A DNA stretch of 64,000 bases from Tillus elongatus (taxonomy: Eukaryota > Arthropoda > Insecta > Coleoptera > Cleridae): the NCBI GenBank assembly GCA_964006375.1, contig OZ023269.1, positions 63,787,029 through 63,851,028 of the forward strand, given 5' to 3'. A program made the translations under genes and the position numbers. Below are positions 19,234-30,192 of this stretch, one piece after another. How positions within the stretch are numbered: the stretch's first letter is position 1; each line of letters begins with the position of its first letter. The notes below the pieces were generated by a model. It made no database searches. It was given only the letters and a program-made list of their open reading frames with translations, and was not told the DNA's origin.

Positions 19234-20493
19234 ATGTCTGATAGCGATATTGATAATTTAGAACATTTGGAATATAGATTAAGAAATATTAGTATTGGCG
19301 AAATTGATATTGTAGAACAACCCGATATAAATAATTCTAGAAACAATTTAAATATGGCAAATCAATTCCAAGAGTTTTACCTTAAAGCAATCCCCGAATT
19401 TAACGGACAACCTGAAAATGTAGGGAACTTCTTTAAAGCTTGTGATCTAGTAATGAACCAATTCTATGATGCAGATAATCCAAATTTATATCTTAACCAT
19501 TTCCTATTAAATTATATTCAAACGAAACTAATTGCACAAGCCAGGTTAATTATTAACACTAAAATTATAAACACGTGGGTAGACTTAAGACGGGCAATTG
19601 TTGAGAACTTTACAGACCAGCGAGATGAAATCAGCTTACTAGGCGAATTATTGACACTGAAACAGAGACATAACGAGGATGCCTTAGCGTTCAGTAATCG
19701 TTGCAGACACATTGAACAATTACTCATCTCTAATTTAATATCTAATGAACGTAACGAGGGAATTTTAGGATTAAAACAAAACATGTACAGACAACAGACA
19801 CTGAAAGCGTTTATCGGTGGATTAAAAAACCCCCTCGGTATGGTGGTCAGATCCACTCGACCGGACAGCATAGAACAAGCTTTAAAATTTATATTTTCAG
19901 AGGAAAATTATGAATATAGGGACAGATTATTACAACGGTCAAATTTCAACAATAATAACAATAACAAGCACGACAAACAACAAAAACCAGTTTTCCAAAG
20001 AAATACCCCAAATTTTAACAATATTCAATTTCAAAAACCCTTCCAACAACAAAATTATCGTGCACCTTTTAACTATAATTCAAACAGACCCCAAATGTCT
20101 CACCCACAATTTCAGGGGAACCCTTCAAATCAATTCTCAATGAGAAGACCGACGTAAAACCCTAATGACAATACTAGAAGATATCCACAGGCTATGGATG
20201 TCGGCAGTAACAACACGAGACATACTAATTTCAGCCGACAACAACCCTCACAAAATAGACGAAACAATTTTCCTTCCAACAATTTTCAAAAAAGACAAAA
20301 TTTCATACCAGAAGAAATAAACTATAACGAAACGAATAATTCTTTTCCTTTCAATGAATTAGAAAGAAGACAACATTTCTTACCAGAAGAATTAAATTAT
20401 GACGTAACATATAATGAACAATCACCCTCTGAATTATACGATGCACAGCATCAAAATTTTCCGATAGCAGGGAGCTCAAAAACAGAACCGTAA
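19234..20493 (+). pseudogene. gag: Gag of gypsy B (in-frame TAA at 20155-20157)
   Basis: About 420 codons with the start at ATG 19234 after a ~190-bp leader. Residues 40-230 are the retrotransposon capsid-like core ('LYLNHFLLNYIQTKL', 'WVDLRRAIVENF', 'FIGGLKNP'). The C-terminal half is an Asn/Gln/Pro-rich, basic nucleocapsid-like tail without a zinc knuckle. A TAC codon seen in copy D is TAA here, splitting the frame into 307 and ~112 codons. The stop is near the end of the ordered part, so a shortened Gag might still assemble. The gag end overlaps pol by ~19 bp. An A-rich run at 20475-20485 is a candidate -1 slip site. Confidence 0.88.
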
Positions 20494-23400
20494 TAGATAT
20501 TAATAATTTTAACACAATATCCCAATTACCCTACGTAATAATAAAAGAACTACCCGGAAAAATACTGCTCGACTCCGGTAGTACTAAGAGCCTTTTAAAC
20601 CCGTCCATAGCATATAACAACTTTTATAATAAGATTTACAATCACCCGTTTTTAATTAAAAGTGCTCATGGTTATTCCAGCCACAATAATCGAGCCAGAA
20701 TAATTTTAAACTCACTAACGGACAGTGAGCAAGAGTTTTGCCTATTTGAATTTAACAAAAATTTCGTAGCTCTTATTGGAATTGACTTTTTGATAAAAAA
20801 TCAAGCGAACATTGATTTTAAAAACCAGAGACTCAATTTAAAAAATCGAAGCATTAAGATAAACTTCCCTCATACAAGGGATCATGAAGATAAGATGGGT
20901 AGTAATAGTAGTAGCAATAACAATCGGATAAGTAGGCTCATCAAAGCAAATGATGAAATGAATCACCTTAACGTAAGTAATACAATAGACAGAAGCATTA
21001 TTGCACTTGAACTCGAACTAGGAAAGCGTAATCAGCCATTAAATGATGACGATGGAAGGTTACAACAAGTAACAAATGACCTAGGAGAAATGTTTACCCA
21101 CAATAAAGGTAAACGGGATCAAGTTTCATTAAACACATATGAATATCGTCGAAATAAAAATGTGAGTGATACGAGGACGATACAAAAAGATATAACGGAT
21201 CAAATTGAAAATAAAGCGAATATGATATCAAATAATTCTTACTATCACCAGAATTATAATAATAATTATACGGGGAGTGTACAAAAAAATATTACAAATC
21301 AAATTAGGATAAATCACTTAAATAACCAGGAGAAAGAAATTTTAATTGATTTATGTACAGAATTTCAAGATATTTTTGCAAAAGAAAATGAACCACTGAC
21401 GCATACAAACGTCATTAAACACAAAATTAGACTAAAAGACGATATACCAATAAACGCCAAACTATATAGATACCCATATATTCACAAACCAGAAGTAGAC
21501 AAACAAATTAACGAAATGCTAAATCAAAGGATAATTAGGAACAGTCATAGCGCTTATAATAGTCCAATATGGGTGATCCCAAAAAAAGCAGATGCCAGCG
21601 GCAAACAAAAATGGCGGATCGTCGTGGATTACCGCAAGTTAAATGAGAAGACTATACCTGATAGACACCCTATACCAAAAATCGAAGAGATACTGGATAA
21701 ACTCGGGCGTGCACAATATTTTTCGACCATAGACTTAATTTCGGGCTACCACCAGATAGAAATGGACCCAAATGACATTGAAAAAACGGCGTTTAGCACT
21801 GATACAGGCCATTATGAGCACCTCAGGATGCCGTTCGGGCTTTCAGGGGCGCCTGCTACATTTACCCGACTGATGCAACACGTTTTAAACGGTTTAATAG
21901 GAAAAACATGCTTAGTGTACATGGATGATGTGATAGTATTCTCAACATCATTACAAGAACATATCGAAAAATTAAGATTAGTATTCGAACGATTTAGACA
22001 AAGTAATCTGAAAATACAGCTAGACAAAAGCGACTTTCTGCAAAAAGAAGCGGAATTCCTCGGGCATATAGTGACGCCAGAAGGCATCAAGCCTAATCCA
22101 AAGAAACTAGACGCCATAAGAAAATTCCCAATACCCAAGACACCAAAAGAAATTAAATCATTCCTAGGACTTATAGGCTACTACAGGAAATTTATAGAAA
22201 ACTTTGCGCATGTCACAAAACCACTAACTAAATGTTTAAAGAAAAACGTAACAATCGACATTAACGACGGAGAATACATAAATGCCTTTAATACATGTAA
22301 AGACATATTGATGAATTCACCAGTATTAATACCTCCAGATTTTTCAAAGGAGTTCATTTTAACAACAGATGCATCAAACGTGGCAATCGCAGGGATTTTA
22401 AGCCAAGGAGATCCGAAATCAGACCAACCAATAGCTTACGCAAGCCGAACGTTAAATGAAACAGAATCTAGATACAGCACAATAGAAAAGGAACTACTGG
22501 CCATAGTATGGGCCACAAACTACTTTAGACCCTATCTATACGGCAGGAAATTCACAATATATACAGACCATAAACCATTAAAATGGCTATTTTCCCTGAA
22601 ACAACCTAACTCAAAATTATTAAGGTGGAGACTCAAACTAGAAGAGTACGATTTCAAAATAGAATATAAAAAAGGTAAATTAAATAATGCAGCGGACGCA
22701 CTTTCGAGAGTAGAGATAAACCCCTTAGATGTAGATAACCAATCAATGATAAACAATGTAGACGAAAATGACGACGTTATAACCATAAGCGACGGAGAAA
22801 CAAGAAATTCCAACGCAGATTCTTATTCCGCGCCGGGCATGCCAATCTTAGAAGAAGAAATAATCAACAGTAAAACAAACCAGATATTCTTTAAAAATGC
22901 TGATACCCCGGAGATTTTATCACTCAGAAAGGACAAAAGGAATTTTATTCACGCCACATTCAATTTAAACGAGCCAAATCAAATAGAACAATTTATCAAA
23001 GAATATTGCCTACCACAGAGAAAATATTACTGTCTATTTGTAAATGAACGAGATTATGAAATGGTAAGTTCGGCAATTAATCAAAAATTTAATAACGTAG
23101 ACTCACCTAAATTTTATAGATGTTTAGAAACTAGAGAAGAAATAAATAGCGAAGAAGAACTCCTAGAGAAAATAGTTCTATTTCACGAGGGAAAGAGTAA
23201 TCATCGAGGCGCTGATGAGACCTATTTACGAATGAAACGCAAATACTATTTTCCGAATTTAAAACGAAAAATAGAAGAGTTTATAAAAAGTTGCGAGTTA
23301 TGTAAAACATGTAAATACAACAGAAATCCGGCGCAAATTTCACTAGAACACACACCCACACCATCTAGGCCTTTAGAAATCTTACACCTAGACACCTTCC

Positions 23401-24179
23401 AAATTGAAACGTCTCAATTTCTAACAGTATTCGACCCCTTTAGTAAATTCGTGCAAGCATTTCCGATAAAAAGTAAAAATGCAACAGAAATCTCCAAGAA
23501 CTTAATTAAATACTTTTCCCAATACGGAAGCTGTAAAACAATAATTTCGGACGCAGGGACTGAATTCTCAAATATATTAATAAAAGAGCTATTAAAAGCT
23601 TACCAAATTGAGTTACATGTGACAACATCGCAAAATCCGATGTCAAACGGACCGATAGAAAGATTTCACAGTACGATAATTGAGCACTATAGATTATTTA
23701 AAACAAAATTTAAAGAAATGAAACCAATTGACTTAACGCCTTATTGTATTTTCGCATATAACTCCTCCATACACTCGCAAACCTTAAAACCACCTTTTGA
23801 GCTAATATTCGGATATACACCTGAATTATTTAATTATGACCCAGAAGTAATTATCACCCAAGAATATAACACGAGACATAAAGACTTAATGAAAATTATA
23901 TACGAAGTCATTCAAGACCGAATCGAAAACTCAAAATACAAAACGTTACAACGGACGAATAAAAATGCTAACCAACCTTTTAAAGAAGGAGACATAGTAT
24001 ACAAAAAGATTCCTCCAGGATTTCACAAAAAACACAAAAACCCTTTTACTGGACCTTATTCAATAATTTCCCTGATTGAACATAATAAAGCCATAATACT
24101 AAATCACAGAACTGACGAACAGACAATCACCCATTTACGCAATCTTCGCCTTGCAGGTTCATCCTCTTCACCAGAGTAA
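20475..24179 (+). CDS. pol: Pol polyprotein of gypsy B (protease, RT, RNase H, integrase)
   Basis: An uninterrupted frame of ~1230 codons lies in the -1 frame relative to gag, so it is probably made by -1 frameshifting. Domains in order: retropepsin with Asp-Ser-Gly-Ser-Thr at 20571-20585; a charged linker (20850-21330); reverse transcriptase (21450-22140) with Tyr-Met-Asp-Asp at 21918-21929; RNase H (22320-22700; 'TTDASN', 'ELLAIVWA', 'YTDHKPL'); integrase zinc finger His-x4-His...Cys-x2-Cys (~23190-23320); and integrase core with Asp at 'LHLDTF', Asp at 'ISDAGTEF' and Glu at 'GPIERFHST'. All catalytic residues are present. The 3' end overlaps the env leader. This is the likely enzyme source for pol-deleted relatives A and D. 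Confidence 0.95.
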   Translation, partial: LKNRTVIDINNFNTISQLPYVIIKELPGKILLDSGSTKSLLNPSIAYNNFYNKIYNHPFLIKSAHGYSSHNNRARIILNSLTDSEQEFCLFEFNKNFVALIGIDFLIKNQANIDFKNQRLNLKNRSIKINFPHTRDHEDKMGSNSSSNNNRISRLIKANDEMNHLNVSNTIDRSIIALELELGKRNQPLNDDDGRLQQVTNDLGEMFTHNKGKRDQVSLNTYEYRRNKNVSDTRTIQKDITDQIENKANMISNNSYYHQNYNNNYTGSVQKNITNQIRINHLNNQEKEILIDLCTEFQDIFAKENEPLTHTNVIKHKIRLKDDIPINAKLYRYPYIHKPEVDKQINEMLNQRIIRNSHSAYNSPIWVIPKKADASGKQKWRIVVDYRKLNEKTIPDRHPIPKIEEILDKLGRAQYFSTIDLISGYHQIEMDPNDIEKTAFSTDTGHYEHLRMPFGLSGAPATFTRLMQHVLNGLIGKTCLVYMDDVIVFSTSLQEHIEKLRLVFERFRQSNLKIQLDKSDFLQKEAEFLGHIVTPEGIKPNPKKLDAIRKFPIPKTPKEIKSFLGLIGYYRKFIENFAHVTKPLTKCLKKNVTIDINDGEYINAFNTCKDILMNSPVLIPPDFSKEFILTTDASNVAIAGILSQGDPKSDQPIAYASRTLNETESRYSTIEKELLAIVWATNYFRPYLYGRKFTIYTDHKPLKWLFSLKQPNSKLLRWRLKLEEYDFKIEYKKGKLNNAADALSRVEINPLDVDNQSMINNVDENDDVITISDGETRNSNADSYSAPGMPILEEEIINSKTNQIFFKNADTPEILSLRKDKRNFIHATFNLNEPNQIEQFIKEYCLPQRKYYCLFVNERDYEMVSSAINQKFNNVDSPKFYRCLETREEINSEEELLEKIVLFHEGKSNHRGADETYLRMKRKYYFPNLKRKIEEFIKSCELCKTCKYNRNPAQISLEHTPTPSRPLEILHLDTFQIETSQFLTVFDPFSKFVQAFPIKSKNATEISKNLIKYFSQYGSCKTIISDAGTEFSNILIKELLKAYQIELHVTTSQNPMSNGPIERFHSTIIEHYRLFKTKFKEMKPIDLTPYCIFAYNSSIHSQTLKPPFELIFGYTPELFNYDPEVIITQEYNTRHKDLMKIIYEVIQDRIENSKYKTLQRTNKNANQPFKEGDIVYKKIPPGFHKKHKNPFTGPYSIISLIEHNKAIILNHRTDEQTITHLRNLRLAGSSSSPE

Positions 24180-24265
24180 AACCACAATTAGAAGACCTAA
24201 CAGACAATCCAGGCATACTGCCACGCAAACTGGGACAAGCCTTTTCAGAAAACGATAAATGGAGA

Positions 24266-25834
24266 ATGATTCATATACATGACCTAAGACAACTATACGA
24301 CGACTTTAACAGACTAAAAACTTACTTTGACAACATAATAAGCGTAATGAATGCAGAATACAAGTTAGAATATAAAAATTTTATTTTAACAATCAATTTC
24401 ACCATCAGCAATATTGATGACACATTTTGTCGAATATTTTCAAGAACGATTAGGAACAAAAGAGGTATAATAAACGGACTAGGATCGATATTCAAATCAA
24501 TAACTGGGAACTTAGATGCAGATGACGGCGACAGAATATATAAAGCTCTTGAAATTTTGAGGAAAGATCAAAATCAAGTACATCAACTTTTTAGTTCACA
24601 GACATCCCTAATGATAGATGCTATAACAGAGTTCAATAAAACAATAGACAACCTGAACCATAACCAAGAAGCCATAGTAGCGAGAATAAACGATTTGGAA
24701 TATACAATAGATAGTCTAAAAAGTGACCAACTAACAAATTTTCATAGAGTAAAACATTTGGAATTACTCACTCAAATCAGTTATTTGTTAAATAATGTAC
24801 TAAACATGATATTAACAACAGAAAATGCAATTACTTTTTCAAAATTGAACACGTATCATACGTCAATACTGAAACCGAAATTTATATCAAAAGAATTAGA
24901 AAATATTGAAAACCATATCTCAAAATCAAGATTAATAACAAAATCCGACATTTCACTTTACGAAAAAATATTTAACATAAAAACCGTTCAAATTGATTTT
25001 AAAATTATATTCCAAATAGATATACCCTTAGTAGACAAATCAGATTATATTTATTATCAATTGTATGCATTACCAGTCCCTAAAAATCCATATACCTTCA
25101 GAATGATTGTCCCTAGAACCAAGTACCTAATCCTTAGCAGCAAACACTACGCTTACAGAAACGAAAATTGTAGGAATCTAAAAGACCAGACATACTTTTG
25201 TGAAAATGACAACCCGACAGCACTTAACGAAAACAACCCATGCGAAATTAAACTGATCAACTTCCAGAAACCGATAAACAATTGCAAGCAAGAACTTGTC
25301 AAAATAACAAAAACAACAGTCTCTAAATATGGCAATACCCAATACATAATAGTGGCACCCGAAGAAACGAAAATCAAACTTAGCTGCGAAGAAAATGAAG
25401 AAACCAAAATAATCAGCGGAACAAAACTGGCGACTTTGAAACCCAAATGCCAACTTATCATCAATAACGAAAGATTTAGTTCAGTACAAATGGCATCGGA
25501 AACACAACAATCGTTCAATCTCCCAAACATCGAATTGGTAACAAATAAAGCACCCATATTCCCAGACAAATTACCAGAACTAAAATTAGAAAATGTCCAA
25601 CTGCACGACTTGAACAATATCAAATCCCAGTTACAATCCATCAATGGCAAAATTCCAGGAACCATCTATTTGCCCATATACCACCCTAGTGTATGGACAA
25701 TTATACTATACCTGGTGATAATAATAACAATAATCACAATAACTTCAAAATACTTCTGGCAGAAATCAAAAACGAAAACTGCTGACTCCAAACCAATTAC
25801 TGGATTCCCGATGACTATTCGGAACGAACCATAG
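24266..25834 (+). CDS. env: Env glycoprotein of gypsy B (baculovirus F-like)
   Basis: 522 codons from the first ATG. The same frame is open upstream to ~24150, directly after a TGCAG that looks like a splice acceptor, so the true N-terminus (signal peptide) is probably added by splicing, as known for errantivirus env. A furin-type site Arg-Asn-Lys-Arg lies at residues 63-66, followed by a Gly-rich fusion-peptide-like stretch. Helical ectodomain residues 90-200, cysteine-bearing membrane-proximal domain 300-400, transmembrane segment ~478-494, and a basic tail of ~28 residues. The frame is intact. In the family, Env allows virus-like spread between cells; no claim is made that this copy is active. 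Confidence 0.9.
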   Translation: MIHIHDLRQLYDDFNRLKTYFDNIISVMNAEYKLEYKNFILTINFTISNIDDTFCRIFSRTIRNKRGIINGLGSIFKSITGNLDADDGDRIYKALEILRKDQNQVHQLFSSQTSLMIDAITEFNKTIDNLNHNQEAIVARINDLEYTIDSLKSDQLTNFHRVKHLELLTQISYLLNNVLNMILTTENAITFSKLNTYHTSILKPKFISKELENIENHISKSRLITKSDISLYEKIFNIKTVQIDFKIIFQIDIPLVDKSDYIYYQLYALPVPKNPYTFRMIVPRTKYLILSSKHYAYRNENCRNLKDQTYFCENDNPTALNENNPCEIKLINFQKPINNCKQELVKITKTTVSKYGNTQYIIVAPEETKIKLSCEENEETKIISGTKLATLKPKCQLIINNERFSSVQMASETQQSFNLPNIELVTNKAPIFPDKLPELKLENVQLHDLNNIKSQLQSINGKIPGTIYLPIYHPSVWTIILYLVIIITIITITSKYFWQKSKTKTADSKPITGFPMTIRNEP

Positions 25835-25858
25835 GCTTCGTTCTCTAAAGGATGGAGG

Positions 25859-26264
25859 AGATAACAATAGCCAACTCATACAATGTATATAAGAAGTACA
25901 GATCCCGATTCAACACCCAAGGTCGCTGACGAATGGGTTAATTAAAAGCAGCGCAATTAGAAGAATAGACTATTCATAAATGGGTAAACAACTAGACCTT
26001 CAATTCAGCAACCAGCCACCTGCTAGGATCACCTTCAAGACTGCAACTTAGGTGGAAACCGCCTCTCGGTCCACGCCCCACCAGAGACTATATATGGAAG
26101 TTACCAGACCACGGACGGACATTCCTACATTGTTATTGCTTGAGTCTATTTTAAATTGTCATAATTTATATTTATCATTTTTTATTATTATTCATAACTA
26201 TTTTATGTAACTATAATCAATAAATTCTTTTAAAAAGTCAAGTGTGTTAACAAGAAAGTTAACT
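25859..26264 (+). repeat. 3' LTR of gypsy B
   Basis: 406 bp, preceded by the polypurine tract AAAGGATGGAGG (25847-25858) and followed by CGCG at 26265-26268. It differs from the 5' LTR at about two positions (~26147, ~26198). Confidence 0.95.
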
Positions 26265-26380
26265 CGCGTGTTTACTTTTTTGGCACAGTGAACAACATAT
26301 GGTGTGTTCAGTAACAAGTTGTTTGCTTTTAACACAACAGAGTCCTCACACAGGCCCTGGCGATTTAACTGGGCTAACAC
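26265..26380 (-). pseudogene. N-terminal part of the small Polinton-type ORF interrupted by gypsy B
   Basis: This continues 18450-18634 in phase across the duplicated CGCG. About 35 codons are clear; a Leu-Asn-Arg-Gln-Gly...Asn-Leu-Leu-Leu-Asn-Thr-Pro-Tyr segment precedes the insertion point. No ATG is found before an in-frame stop ~75 bp further upstream, so the start is unknown and an upstream exon is possible. A TATA-like CTATATATAAG (minus strand) lies at ~26474-26485. Confidence 0.5.
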
Positions 26381-26707
26381 AGAGGCAGATGATGATACTG
26401 ATGACGTGGAGATAGCTGATGTTGTTGTTAGTGCTGAGCTTACGTTTATTCAGCTGGTGTGTGTGTGGAGCTTATATATAGAAAGAGGATCACCACGCCC
26501 ACCACTTGCGAAAGAAAAAAGTGAAGCCAGGTCTTGTGCAAACCTAAAAAACCACGCAAGTTTCTCGCTTGATTAAACAGTACTTTCAATGACCTAGTTT
26601 CAGCTATGTACATTCTAAACGAATATATTACATACTGTTAATTAAGATAATTGGTACCTATTTGCATACATGCCGCTTGCAATATTAGAGAAAAATAGCT
26701 ATGCAAA

Positions 26708-26760
<53 letters not shown>

Positions 26761-27069
26761 CATTAAATACTAAATTATAATAATGACGGGCCTCTAATTG
26801 AATATATTTGCATACATAATTTACGATTGCAATAAGGAAAACGAACGTATATTGATTGTAATAAAGGGAAAGTGAAGGTTGTTTAGAAAAGAGAACGTAT
26901 ATGACCGCGTTTAACAAAAGTAAGTCAATATACGTTCACTTTTCAGGGGTATATAAGCAGGTTACGACGAGTCTGTTTCAAATTGCATCTGTGAGCTTGT
27001 TACGTGCAGGTAATTATTGTGTGTGGTTTTTAAACGTATTTAGACTAGTAAAACTTTTTCTTGTGAAGA
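26381..27069. promoter_or_regulatory. Intergenic region between divergent P2 genes, with (TA)n
   Basis: No coding sequence is supported. A (TA)24-type microsatellite occupies 26710-26758. 'gaacgtatattgattg' and 'aagtcaatatacgttcac' at 26843-26940 form an inverted pair around 'tatacgttc'. The polymerase gene begins at 27070 with ATG after 'gtgaaga'. TATATAAG at ~26951 on the plus strand is a possible TATA box. Confidence 0.5.
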
Positions 27070-28800
27070 ATGGCGTTTACCATCATAAAAGACTTTATTA
27101 AAACCAACCAACGCTATCGCTTGAGACAGCAGTGTGTCGAATTCAAACTAAATGCCTTCAGTGAGACCGTGCAAGACCCTGAACAATGGCTCAAGCAGGG
27201 GCTTCGGGAGATTTATGAGCATTTAGTCGGGAGCCTCGACTCCGAAAGTAAAGTAGGGTTTACGTTTACCGCTGACGATCTTGACACAGACTTCCATATA
27301 GCATTTAAACCAGTGTCGCGTCTAAAATTCGACGATTTGTGGAAGCTGCTGGACTCTCTGTACCAGAGCAAAAAGGAAGCCGTAGAGGGCGATACTTACA
27401 AAATTATTGCCACAAGCTTCCAGCCATACAGAGGGTCAGGTCGAGAGCACGCACCCTACATGAGTTTCGAGGAGGAGTGTGCTAAAAGATATGGGATAGT
27501 TTCAATAAAAAACAAGGACAACCTGTGCCTTGTTAGAGCTCTCGTTGTTGCCCTTGCTTATGTTATGAATGTTCCATATTTGAAACAAGTAAGGCAAAAT
27601 ATTGGTAAAAGGCAAGATAAGGAAGCGTTTCAGTTGATGAAGAAGGCTGGTGTTGAGATTCCAGAAAATGGTGCAGGTATTGAGCAAATACAACAGTTTC
27701 AGCAGCACCTTAAAGACTGTAAAATTACAGTGTATAAGTATGGTTCAAAAGGTCGAGATGTGTTGTATGAAGGGCCCGATGCCAAGTATAAGTTAAATTT
27801 GCTTCACCACAAGCATAATTTTAACGTCATCACCAGCCTTACATCAGCTTTCTGTTCGGGATAGTTTTGTGAGCGTTGCCATATTCCATATAACAGTAAA
27901 GATGAGCATAGGTGTCGAGGCCAGTGTCCCTGCTGTCAACAAGAACCTCCGTGCGGGAAGGTGGTTGAAATTTTATGCTCTGACTGTAATAGAAAATTCA
28001 GAGGCCAGAGCTGTTTTGATCATCACAAGGCTTCATCGTCAACGCAGGGAAGAAACATGTGTGACCGTTTAAGAAGATTTGGGGATTCTTTAAAAACGGT
28101 AAAAACAGATAGAACTCACGTATGTGGGGAAATCTTTTGTAATATCTGCAAAAAGCACCAACCTTCAACACACCAATGTTACATTCACGTGGACACGTCT
28201 AAGCCCAACATAGATAACACCTTGTTTGTCTTTTGTGATTTTGAGACCAGGCAAGACGAAGAGAATGCCCGTGATGAACACGTACATATGCCCGTTCTGT
28301 GTGTTTACCAGCAAAGATGCAGCGACTGCTTTCGATATGGGTAGTGAGGTGTCATGCCAGAAGTGTGGAGTGAGAAGGTAGGTGCTAACAACCGAAGACT
28401 TTATTCAACCATTTCTTCAACAGTTATTTACCAGCAGTAAGAAATTCAAAATGTCATCATCTTGGCTCACAACGGGACAGGCTTATGATCATCAGTTTAT
28501 TATACGTCACGTATTGGAACAAATGACAGGTATTAAACCCGAGGTGATCATGAGGGGGAGTAAGATTCTGATGATGACTGCTGGTCGTTTAAGTTTCTCG
28601 ATTCACTAAATTACTTTCAAATGAAACTGGCGTCCCTTCCTAAAGCTTTCGGTCTGAGTGAAGTTGAAAAAAGTCTATTTCCCTCATTTGTTTAATACAC
28701 TGAAAAATCAAAATTATGTCGGTCCGATGCCCCACACGAGATTTTACAACCCAGATGCCATGAAAGAAGCGCGATCGAACAGCGTTTCATCAAATGGTAC
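27070..28800 (+). pseudogene. Polinton protein-primed DNA polymerase B, N-terminal and exonuclease part (P2), decayed
   Basis: The first 264 codons (27070-27861) are the N-terminal domain typical of Polinton pPolB ('DTDFHIAFKP', 'LKFDDLWKLLDSLYQSKK'). A TAG at 27862 interrupts the same frame, which then continues with paired Cys-x2-Cys clusters (27870-28180, putative zinc fingers) and the exonuclease motif Phe-Cys-Asp-Phe-Glu-Thr at ~28235. Further exonuclease sequence ('AYDHQFIIRHVLEQM', ~28480) follows only through frame changes near 28335, 28460, 28590 and 28670. The sequence runs into the N gap at 28801. The protein would replicate the element from protein-primed ends. At least five lesions make this a pseudogene unless the assembly here is poor. 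Confidence 0.87.
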
Positions 28801-29000
28801 NNNNNNNNNNNNNNNNNNNNNNNNNNNNNNNNNNNNNNNNNNNNNNNNNNNNNNNNNNNNNNNNNNNNNNNNNNNNNNNNNNNNNNNNNNNNNNNNNNNN
28901 NNNNNNNNNNNNNNNNNNNNNNNNNNNNNNNNNNNNNNNNNNNNNNNNNNNNNNNNNNNNNNNNNNNNNNNNNNNNNNNNNNNNNNNNNNNNNNNNNNNN
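28801..29000. other. Assembly gap (200 N)
   Basis: Exactly 200 undetermined bases, so probably a placeholder of unknown true size. From the usual layout of the polymerase, roughly 400 residues (over 1 kb) including palm motif A should lie between the flanking coding parts. The gap therefore under-represents the real distance, or a deletion is hidden in it. Confidence 0.95.
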
Positions 29001-30192
29001 GATGCACAACAAACTGATGTTTGCTTTGTGCAGAACGTGTGCCGAAGAAATGAACAAGGGCGAGTGTTGTCATTCAGAAGAACAACGTGCCTTCACCGGA
29101 ACATGGGTTATGGATGAAGTGAGAAAAGCTGTGGACAAGGGGTATAAGCTGATGGAAATACTGCAAGTGTGGGAGTATAACATCACTCAATATTGCAGGG
29201 CATCAAACACAGGAGGTCTTTTTGCCGAAATGATGAATAAATTCATCAAAATTAAGCAAGAAGCATCAGGTTTGCCTTCAGATTATTGCACCAAAGAGGC
29301 TAAAGACAAATACATAGAGGATTTCCTGGACAATGAAGGTATTCAGATGGACTTTTCAGCTATTACGAAGAATCCAGGCCTGAGGTCTCTAGCTAAACTG
29401 ATTCTCAACAGTTTTTGGTATGTTGTGTGTGTGAGTGTGCGTATCTAACATATATGTTATTGTTTTTTCTGTTGTTTCAGGGGCAAGTTTGAAAAGAGGG
29501 AGAACCAGACTAAGATGGATATAGTCAGACAGCCGTCTGAACTCTATAAGCTTGATAACAACCCAGCCATCAACGTCAAACATGTCACCATAATCAATGA
29601 AGAAGTGTTGCTGGTCAGTTGGGAGTACAAAGATGAAGCCGCCGACAACGTAACCACTGTCAATGTAGCCATTACTGCCTATGTCACAGCCCAAGCTAGG
29701 ATGAAACTCTATTCCTATTTGGAACAGTTGGGTGACAGAGTCCTGTATTATGACACGGACTCTGTCATTTACGTGTCCAAGGAGGGTGACTGGGACATCC
29801 CAATAGGTTCTGGCTTGGGTGAGATGATTGACGAGTTGGCTGACTATGGAGACGGCAGCTACATTATAGAGTTTGTGTCGGCGGGCCCCAAAAATTACAG
29901 TTTTACCGTATACTCTCCTACGACCGGAAAGACACATAAAGTGTGTAGGGTAAAGGAGTTTGCTCTCAACTACAACGCAACACAACACATCAACACGGAG
30001 GTGATGAAGCAGATGGTGGAGAATCCAAGTGCAGAACCGGTCGTTGTTCACTTTGATCAAATACGCAGAACACAAACACACGAGTTGGTAACCAGGTCGG
30101 AAACCAAAGTGTACAAGCCGTGTTTGACAAAAATTCAACGACAACAGTTTCGACTCTACACCGTACGGTTTCAAAAGACAAAAACAGACTGA
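29001..30192 (+). pseudogene. Polinton DNA polymerase B, palm/thumb part (P2), two exons
   Basis: Exon a (29001-29417) has the 'NKLMFALCRTCAEE' block and ends inside the polymerase B motif ('LAKLILNSFW'). Exon b (29481-30192) resumes with Gly-Lys-Phe and contains motif C Tyr-Tyr-Asp-Thr-Asp-Ser-Val at ~29747-29767, followed by 'AGPKNYSF' of the thumb region. Both exons are open throughout, in contrast to the N-terminal half. The stop TGA at 30190-30192 is immediately followed by AATAAA (~30193). The gene as a whole is counted as a pseudogene because of the upstream lesions. No other Polinton gene is seen downstream. Confidence 0.88.
29418..29480 (+). other. 63-nt spliceosomal intron in the polymerase gene
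   Basis: It starts GTATGT and ends TTGTTTCAG, with a T-rich tract before the acceptor. Removing it joins the Trp codon split 2+1 and restores the conserved NSFW-GKF motif in frame. Reading through would give a stop after ~10 codons. Confidence 0.85.

Larger units (their letters stand above)
18635..26264 (+). mobile_element. Gypsy copy B, near-complete errantivirus-type element
   Basis: 7630 bp with 406-bp LTRs (18635-19040, 25859-26264) that differ at only two positions by eye, so the insertion is young. It is flanked by CGCG on both sides (18631-18634, 26265-26268). Contents in order: primer-binding site, gag (one in-frame stop), pol in the -1 frame (intact), and an intact env. It inserted into a minus-strand ORF of Polinton relic P2. 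It is the only copy in the window with a complete reverse transcriptase and integrase of this family. Confidence 0.96.

Noticed and set aside
27869..28072. Separate small plus-strand ORF inside the polymerase N-terminal region
   Set aside because: Another frame of the polymerase zinc-finger region; the conserved Cys pairs are in the polymerase frame.
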